64,000 nucleotides of DNA from a virus, in the IMG/VR virus record IMGVR_UViG_3300044631_002636, positions 1 through 64,000 of that record. One strand, written 5' to 3'. The notes below the pieces were generated by a model. It made no database searches. It was not told where the DNA came from and saw nothing but the letters and a program-made list of their open reading frames with translations. A program made the position numbers and the translations under genes. Shown in pieces: positions 43,937 to 51,889 of this stretch; within the stretch, counting starts at the first letter, position 1; every line of letters begins with the position of its first letter.

Positions 43937-45474
43937 AAGTAAGTTTATATTCTATCGCAAAAAATGAAGAAAAGAATATTGAAAAGTTTCTAAAGAATGC
44001 GGAAAAATTTGATGAGGTTGTTGTAGTTGATACTGGTAGTATTGACAATACAGTTCAGTTGCTGAGGGATGCTGGAATTACTGTTTATGAGCATCCACAA
44101 TCTAGAGATGAGTTTGATTTTTCAGTAGCAAGAAATCAGGCACTTTCATATGCAACAAATGATTGGTGCTTGAGTTTAGATTTCAATGAAGATATTGACG
44201 ATTACTTTGCAGATGGTTTAGATCAGATTGAAGATCAATTCAGCGCATTTAAGCATCTTAGATTTGATGATAAAGACGGACAAATTTATCCATCAAATGA
44301 AGTTCACATTCGTTTTCATAGAAAAGAAAATTATAAGTGGGTTAATGCTGTTCATGAAACTCCAATTTTTGTAGCAACGGAAAACTTTCCAAAAGAAAAT
44401 GTAGTAGATGTCACTACGAAAATTACAAAGTTAATTAATAAAAGTGTAGATAAAGAACTTTTTTACCTTTCAATTTGTGAGAGAGAACTTAAGACTAATC
44501 CTACAAATTGGTATTACATTTGGTTTGTTTTCAATCATCATCTAACTGTAAAAAATTATGAACTAGCTTTAGATTATGGACAGCAATTCTTAACTTGCAC
44601 TCAAGCATATTTTAATAGTTTTAGAGTAAAAGTGTTTGTTGAATGTAGTAAAATATTTTTCCAGAATGGAGATATTCAAAGATCTGCAAATTATCTTATT
44701 CATTCAATGAGTGAGTCTTTGATGCTTGGGGAACCGTTTGCAATCGAATCTTTCCAAAATCTTTTTGGTTTCAGTAAAGAAATTGGAAATCTGGATCTTA
44801 CTGTATTCTCAACTGCTTTTATTCCAGAATTAAGAGAATCTTCAGCAAGAAGTGAGGCAATCAAAGAGTTGAGCAGAAAAAACTATGAGGATATTCATAG
44901 TTGCTGGAAAGGACACAAGAATTTTGCAAAGTGGTTGGTATCTACAATTAAACCTGAGGTTGTGGTCGATCTTGGTGTTGATCATGGATATTCTACATTT
45001 GTATTTGGAACACCTAAGGTTGGACAAAAAGTATATGGAGTTGATACCTTCGAAGGTGATCAATATGCGGGCGCAAGAGATTCTAACCAACTGTTTGAAT
45101 TTGTCACTCAGAAAGCGCGTGAGACTGGTCTAGATGACTCTGTAACCTTCATTAAAGGTACTTTTGATGATGTTGCTAAGACTTGGGATAAAAAGATTAA
45201 TCTGCTCCATATAGACGGGGATCATGCATATGAATCAGTAAAGAATGATTATGAGACATGGAGTAAATTCTTAGACGATGATGGTATTATTCTATTTCAT
45301 GATACTATGGTTGAAAATATTAACGGTAATGAATATGGGGTAAAAAGATTCTTTGAGGAATTAGACTTACCAAAAGTCAATTTTACTCATACATTTGGAT
45401 TGGGAATAGTTTCTAAGAATGAAAAATTAATTGAGTTCATTAAAACTAATATTAATCTTGATGCTCCATTATGA
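43933..45474 (+). CDS. Family-2 glycosyltransferase fused to a SAM methyltransferase
   Basis: A 513-residue fusion. The N-terminus (SLYSIAKNEEKNIEKFL, VVVVDTGSIDNTVQLL, WCLSLDFNEDI) is a GT2 fold in which the DxD position reads DFNED; residues about 170-310 are helical and TPR-like. From about 340 a class I methyltransferase of the Methyltransf_24 kind follows (VVVDLGVDHGYSTFVF, VYGVDTFEGD, INLLHIDGDHAYESV, GIILFHDTM). One chain could thus add and then methylate a sugar. The ATG at 43933 overlaps the previous stop (ATGA); an ATG at 43918 is less likely. Confidence 0.8.
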   Translation: MKVSLYSIAKNEEKNIEKFLKNAEKFDEVVVVDTGSIDNTVQLLRDAGITVYEHPQSRDEFDFSVARNQALSYATNDWCLSLDFNEDIDDYFADGLDQIEDQFSAFKHLRFDDKDGQIYPSNEVHIRFHRKENYKWVNAVHETPIFVATENFPKENVVDVTTKITKLINKSVDKELFYLSICERELKTNPTNWYYIWFVFNHHLTVKNYELALDYGQQFLTCTQAYFNSFRVKVFVECSKIFFQNGDIQRSANYLIHSMSESLMLGEPFAIESFQNLFGFSKEIGNLDLTVFSTAFIPELRESSARSEAIKELSRKNYEDIHSCWKGHKNFAKWLVSTIKPEVVVDLGVDHGYSTFVFGTPKVGQKVYGVDTFEGDQYAGARDSNQLFEFVTQKARETGLDDSVTFIKGTFDDVAKTWDKKINLLHIDGDHAYESVKNDYETWSKFLDDDGIILFHDTMVENINGNEYGVKRFFEELDLPKVNFTHTFGLGIVSKNEKLIEFIKTNINLDAPL

Positions 45475-45830
45475 AAATAACTATTCCAATTTCGGTTGGC
45501 GAACTTCTAGACAAAATAAGCATACTTCAAATAAAGTTTCAAAAAACCTCAAGTGAATATGTAGAAAAAGAATTAAATGAACTCATAAACATTGCAATAG
45601 CAAATAATGTTTATGAGATAAGTTTAATTTATAAACTAAAGAATGTAAACAAAAATCTTTGGGAGGTTGAGAATGAAGTAAGAAGATTTGAATCTTCTCA
45701 AAATTTTTGTGCTAGGTTCATTGAACTTGCACGTTCGGTCTATAAATTAAACGATGAAAGATCAAAGATTAAAAAAGAAATTAATAATTCATATAATTCA
45801 GAATTTCGTGAAATAAAAATATATCAATGA
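45471..45830 (+). CDS. DUF6165 family protein
   Basis: A 119-residue helical protein. ISVGELLDKISILQIK, LKNVNKNLWEVENEVRRFE and FIELARSVYKLNDERSKIKKEIN follow the DUF6165 pattern, found in bacterial polysaccharide-biosynthesis loci next to glycosyltransferases. Its biochemical role is unknown. Last gene of the glycan operon, overlapping the GT2-methyltransferase gene by 4 nt and ending in a palindrome and terminator. Confidence 0.75.
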   Translation: MKITIPISVGELLDKISILQIKFQKTSSEYVEKELNELINIAIANNVYEISLIYKLKNVNKNLWEVENEVRRFESSQNFCARFIELARSVYKLNDERSKIKKEINNSYNSEFREIKIYQ

Positions 45831-45847
45831 CAGTTTAGAAAGTGTCA
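45828..45847 (+). repeat. Operon-end palindrome (imperfect copy)
   Basis: TGACA...TGTCA arms starting at the stop codon of the DUF6165 gene. Member of a family of such elements (50047, 54845, 55397, 61477, 63032) placed at operon boundaries. Confidence 0.55.
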
Positions 45848-45850
45848 CAC

Positions 45851-45878
45851 ACCCCGCTCAGATATCTCTGGGTGGGGT
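45851..45878 (+). terminator. Terminator of the glycan operon
   Basis: A 12-bp stem ACCCCGCTCAGA / TCTGGGTGGGGT with a 4-nt loop and two wobbles. The T-run behind it is short (TTATTG), so read-through into the next unit is possible. Confidence 0.75.
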
Positions 45879-45884
45879 TATTGT

Positions 45885-46010
45885 ATGTGGAGTTTCATCT
45901 TTCTCATGAAATTTTCAAACTTAGAACGTTTGATTTTTGTAGGATCTCTTATGCTACTAATGAATTGGGGAGTCCGTTTAACTTATATTATTCTTGATGG
46001 TCTGGTCTAA
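45885..46010 (+). CDS. Small membrane peptide
   Basis: A 41-residue frame whose middle (LERLIFVGSLMLLMNWGVRLTYIIL) is hydrophobic and could span a membrane once. Its TAA overlaps the ATG of the metallopeptidase gene (TAATG), which argues for real, coupled translation. An inner ATG at 45906 is possible. Function unknown. Confidence 0.45.
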   Translation: MWSFIFLMKFSNLERLIFVGSLMLLMNWGVRLTYIILDGLV

Positions 46011-46465
46011 TGCTTACATTGTATATCTCTGGACGCAACTATAGCAAGAAACGTTGTATTAACGCTACAGAGTGGTTTATTGCAAAGTATCTACCAAGAC
46101 ATAAACTTGAGATAGAAATCAATCATCGCGGATTGATGCGTGAAGGAGTTTATGGATGGTGTACGGTTATGGATTGCAATTACCGTCCTAGAGAGTTTGA
46201 AATTGAGATTCATAATCGTATGAATTCAGATCACTATCTCAAAACTTTGTTTCATGAACTATGGCATGTCTATCAGCATGTTATGGGCAATCTTAAAGAC
46301 AAACATGGTAAACGTCTTTGGAGAGGTATAGATTATACTGAAACTGAGTATGAAAATCAACCATGGGAAATTGAAGCAAGACAAATGGAAGAACTTTTGT
46401 ATATCGAATATCTTGGTTTAAATGACTTTGTGTATTCTTTTCCAAACCGCTTGACACACCCCTAA
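46010..46465 (+). CDS. HExxH zinc metallopeptidase-like protein
   Basis: A 151-residue protein. H82-E-L-W-H86 (HExxH) follows TLFHELWHVYQHV, and a distal acidic residue in PWEIEARQMEEL could be the third zinc ligand, as in gluzincin-like proteases. The N-terminal part is beta-rich (MDCNYRPREFEIEIHNRM). Without a SprT-type His the substrate class is uncertain; it may cut a host or virion protein. Downstream promoter TTGACA at 46451 overlaps its 3' end. Confidence 0.75.
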   Translation: MLTLYISGRNYSKKRCINATEWFIAKYLPRHKLEIEINHRGLMREGVYGWCTVMDCNYRPREFEIEIHNRMNSDHYLKTLFHELWHVYQHVMGNLKDKHGKRLWRGIDYTETEYENQPWEIEARQMEELLYIEYLGLNDFVYSFPNRLTHP

Positions 46466-46480
46466 GATTTCCCTTATAAT
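46451..46480 (+). promoter_or_regulatory. Sigma70 promoter of the helicase-methyltransferase gene
   Basis: TTGACA (46451-46456), 18-nt spacer, TATAAT (46475-46480): consensus boxes with spacing one above optimum. The leader contains TCAAGG and TTGATGACC, similar to other early leaders here. Confidence 0.8.
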
Positions 46481-46517
46481 CTGCCTTGTCAAGGTTGATG
46501 ACCATTCTTTAAGACTA

Positions 46518-49500
46518 ATGAAAAACATTTACTTTATCACTCCCAACTTTGAAATGCCTCATCTGATTATCGGATGCGGTGAGACTGAACAAGATCTTGT
46601 GAATGGTCGTCTTTCTATGGGGGATCACTCCAAAGCAAGGGCAATGCTTGAAGCAATTTCACCTGATGGTAATGGGGATTATAGAGTTATTGCTTTCTTT
46701 AAAGACTTTGATGGTCGTGATCACGATATCCATGCTTTTTTGAAGACTCTTCCATATTCAAAAAAGCATAAAGAAATTTTTGCTTTTCGTGGAGATCACT
46801 CATACACTGAAGAAATTATTGTAGATATGTGCTGTAAGCAGTTTTCTCTTGATGGGAAAATTCTTGATGAGAAAGTAAAGTTTACTCCTCGTCCTTATCA
46901 AGTGGAGTTTATTAAGAAAGCAAATAAGGAATATTGTGAGTTTCTTTTGTGGGCAAAGTGTCGCGCAGGTAAATCAGTGATGGTTCTTTCCCACATTCTA
47001 GATCGCAAGTTTAAGATTTCTTTGATTGTTTCTCGTAGCAAGTCTCCAGAACAATCTTGGAAAGAAGATTCTGAGAACTTTATAGACTTTGATCACTTTA
47101 GATATATCTGTCTTGCTGATAAAAATTGGAAAGAACAATTAGAATACTGGTCGCAAGTTGAAGGTATTCAAGTTATTCTTTGGTCTACAATTCAGGGTCT
47201 TGTGAATAAAATCCAAGACATTCATCAAGTAGATTTTCTTTGTTATGATGAATGCCATATCGGATATGGTGCTAAGCAGTGGAAAGAGATTCGTTCTAAG
47301 TTAAAGAACGTTCCTTGCATGTATGTGTCTGGAACTGCTTTCAAACTAGCATCTGATTTCTCTCAAGAGAACACTTTCATTTACACATACTTTGATGAGC
47401 AACTTGACGTTCAGCGCGGTGTTTTTCATCGTGGCAAAATGCATGTAATCCTCGCAAAGTATGAGTCTCAAGAGTATCGTAAAATCTTTGGTGACTTGCC
47501 TGATGCAATGAACAACATCTTTTCTATTAAAGATGGTAAGTTTGAACATGAGAGTCTGGTAATTGACTTTGTGCATAACTATCTTTCTACTCAGCGTCAC
47601 ATTCGTAATCCAAAAGATCGCCTTCTAAATGATACTCAACATGCATATTTGCTGATGCCTAGTGCAGAAGCATGTGTACTGATTGCAGACTATATTAAGG
47701 ACTATTCTCCTCTTGTTGCAATCGGTGAGTCTGGTGTTGATGCGGACATGATTCGCAAGCATGTTGCTGAGAATACTAAGACTATGATTATTACTCGTTG
47801 GGCAAATGTTCTTGGGGTAACTGTCAAAGATATTGATACGGTTATTAATTGCTCTGATGGCAAATCTACTGAGTTTTGGATTCAAGGTGCATCGCGTGGT
47901 GGGTCGGGTGATCATGATTACAATGTGATTGAATTTTCCCCCCAAAAGTGTCTAGAATCTATTCGTTTATCTTATTCTATTGCTTGCGATAGTAATCCAG
48001 AACTTTTGAACTATCAGTCAATTGAATTTGTTGCAATTTCAGAGTGGGCAGATAAGTTTGTTCATATGACTCAAGATCAAATCAATCAGATCACTGCATG
48101 TGATATTGCTGATACACGTTCTTTGATCGCAAGTGCGGTGTATCATATTGATATGGAGAAACTGAATGAATTTGAGATGAACTTGGATCTCAAATCTTCT
48201 ACTTCAGACCTCGCAAAAAGTGCTGAAGTGAATGATAATGGTGCAAATGGTAAGACAAATACAAAAGTAGAAGGTAAATCTCCTGCTGCTCATAATAAAG
48301 AACTCAGTCGCAAAAAAGAATCCATTAAGTCTATTTTGGAAGCAATTCCTCTGACAATTCTTTATGAAATGCGTAATGGTAAAAATGTAAATTCTGTTGA
48401 TAACGTTCTGAAGTCTGATTATTACATCAGTTCTACTGGTGATAATCAGAATATTATTGAACGTTGCCTTGATGACGGTCTTCTGAACTACAATCGTCTA
48501 ATGCATCGTATCTCTCAGGTATCGACAGATATTGCCCTTGCTATGAAGAATTCCTTCGCAGATACTCTGGATACACTTTCAGTCTCATCAAAAGAACATC
48601 GCAGCATTCCTTATGACATGTTCTCTGAAATGATCGGAGATTATGTTCAACCTCACCACAAAATTCTTGTGATTTGTGATCCTTCTGGGTCGCAAGTTGC
48701 CTATCTGATTGAGAAGTGTGGCGTCCCTGCCCAGAATATCTGGGTCTGGGAGTCTTGCCAAACTCACCTGTTTAGGGTAGAATGTGTGGATAGTGCAATC
48801 AACGTGGTCTCTGACCTGGAGGGTCTGATGGGTAAAATCCAATTTGATGGCGTAATTTCAAATCCTCCGTATTCAATCAATTCCCACAAAACAGGTAAGT
48901 CTGCTTATGGAGATTTTGCGGAACTTGGTTACAATCTGCTGAAAGAGGGTGGTTATGGTATCATGGTGCATCCTCCTGGTCTACGGAAACCTACCAATAA
49001 GCGTCACTATCTGATGCGTGATGTTCAGGTAGAAAAACTTTCTATTCATTCTTCTAAGGAAGGTGTTAAAGTTTTCAATGCTAACACTTCTTATGATTGG
49101 TATTCATACTGCAAAGAGGAGCGCACTGGTCCTACTAAAGTCCGCTTTCAAGCATCTGAAGAGTGGGTTGATGTAGACTTCCGTGATTATCCTTTTGTAC
49201 CAAATCACAGTCTAGATCTACTTCAAAAGTATCTGAATACTGATGCATCTATTCCCCGTCTGAATGCTGCTGTTGGACGCGCTCCACGTTTCAAAGATAA
49301 GAAAAATCCCAATAAGTTTGATCCTACTGTTTACTTTGAAGGTTGCTATGTAAATGTAAACAAAACTACTCCTAACGGAGAACCTGAGTTTGTTTATGAT
49401 AAGAAACCTCAACCATACTATCAGCAAAAGAAAGTCATCTTTAAGGAAGGTGGTAACTTTTACCCCTACTATGATGATGGTAAGTATGGTGTGACAGATA

Positions 49501-49676
49501 ATAGTATGTACATACTAGTTGACAGTGAGGAGGAGGGTCATGCTATTATGGAGTTTCTCAACTCTGAGGAGGCAAACACCTACCGCGAGGCATGTCAGTT
49601 GAGTGGTGGTTTCCGAACTGTTTGCTCTATGTTAAATGTCATCCCCAATCCTTACTATGTCAACAAAGCAAACTAA
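46518..49676 (+). CDS. SF2 helicase fused to N6-adenine DNA methyltransferase (single-chain R-M-like)
   Basis: A 1,052-residue protein. Residues 1-110 form a small domain (NIYFITPNFEMPHLIIGCGETE) that I cannot assign with confidence; it has a faint GIY-YIG/T5orf172 look. Residues about 120-520 are an SF2 helicase: RPYQVEFI, Walker A AKCRAGKS near 147, DECH box near 242, SGTA motif III, and a C-terminal RecA domain ending in QGASRGG. From about 690 a methyltransferase follows with degenerate motif I (VICDPSGSQ near 716) and N6-adenine motif IV ISNPPYS near 780. The C-terminal 160 residues may be the target-recognition domain. The order nuclease?-helicase-MTase-TRD resembles type ISP R-M enzymes. 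Confidence 0.8.
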   Translation: MKNIYFITPNFEMPHLIIGCGETEQDLVNGRLSMGDHSKARAMLEAISPDGNGDYRVIAFFKDFDGRDHDIHAFLKTLPYSKKHKEIFAFRGDHSYTEEIIVDMCCKQFSLDGKILDEKVKFTPRPYQVEFIKKANKEYCEFLLWAKCRAGKSVMVLSHILDRKFKISLIVSRSKSPEQSWKEDSENFIDFDHFRYICLADKNWKEQLEYWSQVEGIQVILWSTIQGLVNKIQDIHQVDFLCYDECHIGYGAKQWKEIRSKLKNVPCMYVSGTAFKLASDFSQENTFIYTYFDEQLDVQRGVFHRGKMHVILAKYESQEYRKIFGDLPDAMNNIFSIKDGKFEHESLVIDFVHNYLSTQRHIRNPKDRLLNDTQHAYLLMPSAEACVLIADYIKDYSPLVAIGESGVDADMIRKHVAENTKTMIITRWANVLGVTVKDIDTVINCSDGKSTEFWIQGASRGGSGDHDYNVIEFSPQKCLESIRLSYSIACDSNPELLNYQSIEFVAISEWADKFVHMTQDQINQITACDIADTRSLIASAVYHIDMEKLNEFEMNLDLKSSTSDLAKSAEVNDNGANGKTNTKVEGKSPAAHNKELSRKKESIKSILEAIPLTILYEMRNGKNVNSVDNVLKSDYYISSTGDNQNIIERCLDDGLLNYNRLMHRISQVSTDIALAMKNSFADTLDTLSVSSKEHRSIPYDMFSEMIGDYVQPHHKILVICDPSGSQVAYLIEKCGVPAQNIWVWESCQTHLFRVECVDSAINVVSDLEGLMGKIQFDGVISNPPYSINSHKTGKSAYGDFAELGYNLLKEGGYGIMVHPPGLRKPTNKRHYLMRDVQVEKLSIHSSKEGVKVFNANTSYDWYSYCKEERTGPTKVRFQASEEWVDVDFRDYPFVPNHSLDLLQKYLNTDASIPRLNAAVGRAPRFKDKKNPNKFDPTVYFEGCYVNVNKTTPNGEPEFVYDKKPQPYYQQKKVIFKEGGNFYPYYDDGKYGVTDNSMYILVDSEEEGHAIMEFLNSEEANTYREACQLSGGFRTVCSMLNVIPNPYYVNKAN

Positions 49677-50070
49677 GGTAAAAAACATTGGGTCTGATAT
49701 TGAAAGAACAAAAGATAGAATTGACAATACTGGAGAGGTTTTTACTCCTCCAGATCTTGTCAATGATATGCTTGATCAGATTCCATTGGATAAACTAAAA
49801 GATCCTAATGCTAAATTTTTGGATCTTTGTGCTGGATCTGGCAATTTTTCTATCAGACTCAAAGAACTTTTATGTCAATATCATGATGAACAGCATGTTT
49901 TGGATAACATGCTTTATGTGATAGAATTTCAAGAAGATAATCATAAAGAACTATGTGAGCGTCTGGGAGTTTCAATAACTCATCCTCACTATGTAAAAGC
50001 AGATGCTCTAACTTATCATTACCGCTTTGACGGAACACCTGCTGAGGTGACACTGGACCAGTTCTTCTAG
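49657..50070 (+). CDS. Truncated N6-adenine DNA methyltransferase half
   Basis: A 137-residue protein. GEVFTPPDLVNDMLDQI is motif X, FLDLCAGSGNFSIRL is motif I (SAM binding), YVIEFQEDN is motif II and VKADALTYH is motif III, in canonical order. The protein then ends where motif IV (NPPY/DPPY) would begin, so the catalytic motif is missing; a typical enzyme would be at least twice as long. Motif I here is intact whereas that of the preceding gene is degenerate, so the two could complement each other. ATG at 49657 overlaps the preceding gene by 20 nt; terminator follows directly. Confidence 0.8.
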   Translation: MSTKQTKVKNIGSDIERTKDRIDNTGEVFTPPDLVNDMLDQIPLDKLKDPNAKFLDLCAGSGNFSIRLKELLCQYHDEQHVLDNMLYVIEFQEDNHKELCERLGVSITHPHYVKADALTYHYRFDGTPAEVTLDQFF

Positions 50071-50076
50071 TGTCAC
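50047..50076 (+). repeat. Operon-end palindrome (8-bp perfect arms)
   Basis: GTGACACT (50047-50054) and AGTGTCAC (50069-50076) are perfect inverted repeats around a 14-nt loop spanning the methyltransferase stop codon. Confidence 0.7.
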
Positions 50077-50078
50077 AT

Positions 50079-50102
50079 AGACCCTCTATGGGGGGTCTTT
50101 TT
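50079..50102 (+). terminator. Strong intrinsic terminator
   Basis: AGACCCTC and GGGGGTCT form an 8-bp stem (one T-G pair) with a 4-nt loop, followed by five T (50098-50102). It separates the methyltransferase unit from the GC-rich helicase. Confidence 0.85.
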
Positions 50103-50106
50103 GCCG

Positions 50107-50112
50107 TATAAT
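50107..50112 (+). promoter_or_regulatory. -10 box TATAAT before the GC-rich helicase
   Basis: Exact -10 box directly after the terminator T-run and 16 nt before the ATG at 50128. The -35 position lies in the terminator hairpin and shows no match, so it may depend on an activator. The leader would be very short. Confidence 0.5.
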
Positions 50113-50127
50113 AACTTTATTGAATTG

Positions 50128-51369
50128 ATGACCGCTGTGATTCCTCTCCTCCGCCCCCATCAAGAACGTGGCACCGCTGCTATGCTGCAGCACCGTAAGG
50201 GTCAGATCATCGTGCCCACTGGCGGTGGCAAGACTCTCAAGATGATTGTTGATACGCTACGCCTGCTTGAGTCCGAGACTCCTAAAACTATTGTAGTTGT
50301 TGCTCCGCGCATTCTGCTCGCTGAGCAACTGTCTAGTGAGTTTCTTGAGCATGTTACCAATGCTCATGTTTTCCACGTTCACAGTGGCGAGACTCATCAC
50401 GAGTCTTCTACTCGCCCTTATGTGATCCGTCAGTGGGTTGAGAGCAATTCTTCTGCTCACAAACTGATCTTTACGACCTATCATTCTCTGAACCGTCTGC
50501 AGGCAGCAGACATTCATGTTGATACCATTTACTTTGATGAGGCACATAACTCTGTTCAACGTCATTTCTTCCCTGCCACCGAGCATTTCTCTTCTGCTGC
50601 TGACCGCTGCTATTTCTTCACTGCTACTCCTAAGCATTCTGCCACTGTTTTCAAACCTGGCATGAATGATGCTGCTGTCTATGGTCAAGTGATCTGTAAA
50701 GTTCCTGCTCCTGAACTTGTGCAGGGTGGTTTCATTGTTCCTCCTAAGGTTGCAGTCAAGCAACTTCCCCTTGTTCCTAAGGGTATGCAAGTTGCTGAGG
50801 TTGATTCTGAGAATCTGCTGGAAACCATTGATGAGCATGGTGTTGGTAAGATCCTGATCTGTGCTAAGGCAGTCAAGCAAATTGTCAGTCTTGTCTCTGA
50901 GTCTGATTTCTGTCAGCAACTTGCTGATCGTGGGTATTCCTACATGTATATCAGTGCTAAGACTGGTGGTGTGATTGATGGTCAAAAGGTCAACCGTGAA
51001 GTCTTCTTTGACACTCTAAGTGCTTGGGGTAAGGATAACGACAAGAAGTTTGTTGTTCTTCACCACAGTATCCTCAGTGAAGGTATCAACGTGTCTGGTC
51101 TTGAGGCGGTGGTCTTCATGCGCTCTATGGATTACATTGGCATCAGTCAGACTATTGGGCGTGTGATCAGGTTGCATCATGATGACGCAAAGGGTCTTCG
51201 TGATGGTTCAATCCAACCTGGCAACCTGGATCAGTATTCCAAATCCTTTGGTCTGGTGTGCGTCCCCGTTTTCAACAAGGTCGGGATCAGCACCGCTAAG
51301 AAGGTTCAGGCAGTGGTGGATACCATTTTTGAGCGCGGTGAGGCGGCAGTTTCCGTGATCAAGCGTTGA
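50128..51369 (+). CDS. SF2 DEAH-box helicase
   Basis: A 413-residue helicase. PTGGGKT near 30-36 is Walker A, YFDEAH near 137 is the DEAH box, FFTATPKH is motif III; SEGINVSGLEAVVFM and IGISQTIGRVIRLHH are motifs V and VI. It resembles UvsW-like and type III/ISP R-M helicases. The ATG at 50128 is preferred over a TTG at 50101 that lies inside the promoter. Its third codon positions are clearly richer in G/C than those of its neighbours (frequent CTG, CTC, GTC), indicating different origin or selection for expression. Possibly replication/recombination helicase; a link with the neighbouring methyltransferases is possible. Confidence 0.88.
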   Translation: MTAVIPLLRPHQERGTAAMLQHRKGQIIVPTGGGKTLKMIVDTLRLLESETPKTIVVVAPRILLAEQLSSEFLEHVTNAHVFHVHSGETHHESSTRPYVIRQWVESNSSAHKLIFTTYHSLNRLQAADIHVDTIYFDEAHNSVQRHFFPATEHFSSAADRCYFFTATPKHSATVFKPGMNDAAVYGQVICKVPAPELVQGGFIVPPKVAVKQLPLVPKGMQVAEVDSENLLETIDEHGVGKILICAKAVKQIVSLVSESDFCQQLADRGYSYMYISAKTGGVIDGQKVNREVFFDTLSAWGKDNDKKFVVLHHSILSEGINVSGLEAVVFMRSMDYIGISQTIGRVIRLHHDDAKGLRDGSIQPGNLDQYSKSFGLVCVPVFNKVGISTAKKVQAVVDTIFERGEAAVSVIKR

Positions 51370-51395
51370 TTATCGTCCATTTTCCCCTATAAATG
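51366..51395 (+). promoter_or_regulatory. Promoter TTGATT-N16-TATAAA (also late-box-like)
   Basis: TTGATT (51366-51371) and TATAAA (51388-51393) are spaced by 16 nt. TATAAATG at the same place is also one mismatch from the late box, so the timing is ambiguous. Confidence 0.45.
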
Positions 51396-51405
51396 CAGAT
51401 AAATT

Positions 51406-51597
51406 ATGGCAAAACAGTCTAAGTTCATCGAAGGTTTTATCACAGATGATGGATATGCGGCGGTTCCTTATGGAAACCAATTAATCGTGATTTTCAATGG
51501 GGAGCAGTTGCAACTGTGCCGCACCGTCAGTTCCGCCCGCAATTTTATTAAAAAGCACCGAACCACTCCCCAAACTGGCACAGTATTTGTTAAATAG
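51406..51597 (+). CDS. Small hypothetical protein
   Basis: A 63-residue protein that looks like a small beta domain (FITDDGYAAVPYGNQLIVIFNGEQLQLC) followed by a helix with ARNFIKKH. No family recognised. First gene of the small-gene block, with its own promoter. Confidence 0.65.
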   Translation: MAKQSKFIEGFITDDGYAAVPYGNQLIVIFNGEQLQLCRTVSSARNFIKKHRTTPQTGTVFVK

Positions 51598-51602
51598 TAT
51601 CA

Positions 51603-51842
51603 ATGGCATCCTACACTAAATCCAGTCCAACAAAAACCGTGACAAAAATGAAACGCAAATTTGTAAATGTTACTCCGTTGAGTTCAAAAGCAAAGAATCG
51701 TTTTGTTAACATCATGAATAACTTTCATTCATGTGAAGTTGAACAGGAAACGAATGATAAACTCTTTTTGGTCTCTCTAAACAGACAATACTGCTTCTGG
51801 ATTCAAAAGTCTGGAAATGAGCATTGGAAGATTGAAAAATAG
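51603..51842 (+). CDS. Small hypothetical protein
   Basis: A 79-residue basic protein (SSPTKTVTKMKRKFVNVTPLSSKAKNRF N-terminus) with a C-terminal beta-hairpin (KLFLVSLNRQYCFWIQKSG). The basic N-terminus could bind nucleic acid; that is inference. It starts 5 nt after the preceding gene. Confidence 0.65.
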   Translation: MASYTKSSPTKTVTKMKRKFVNVTPLSSKAKNRFVNIMNNFHSCEVEQETNDKLFLVSLNRQYCFWIQKSGNEHWKIEK

Positions 51843-51889
51843 AATATAAGTGCTATAATGACCTAAATATAGAAAATATTTGGGTCATT
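51832..51889 (+). promoter_or_regulatory. Promoter overlapped by a 14-bp palindrome
   Basis: TTGAAA (51832-51837), 16-nt spacer and TATAAT (51854-51859) form a good promoter. A perfect-length inverted repeat with one T-G position (51857-51870 and 51876-51889, 5-nt loop) covers the -10 end, the start site and the leader up to the ATG at 51890. As DNA it is a plausible operator; in read-through RNA it would hide the start codon. Confidence 0.6.

Noticed and set aside
46518-46850. Firm GIY-YIG nuclease call for the N-terminus of the helicase-methyltransferase
   Set aside because: Only the general YFITP...IIGCGET...IHAFL shape fits; the GIY and YIG signatures and catalytic Arg are not convincing, so it is kept only as a weak possibility.
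50257-50985. 242-codon minus-strand frame inside the GC-rich helicase
   Set aside because: A shadow caused by the codon bias of the helicase gene; no known motif, no start signal, and the helicase motifs on the + strand are complete.
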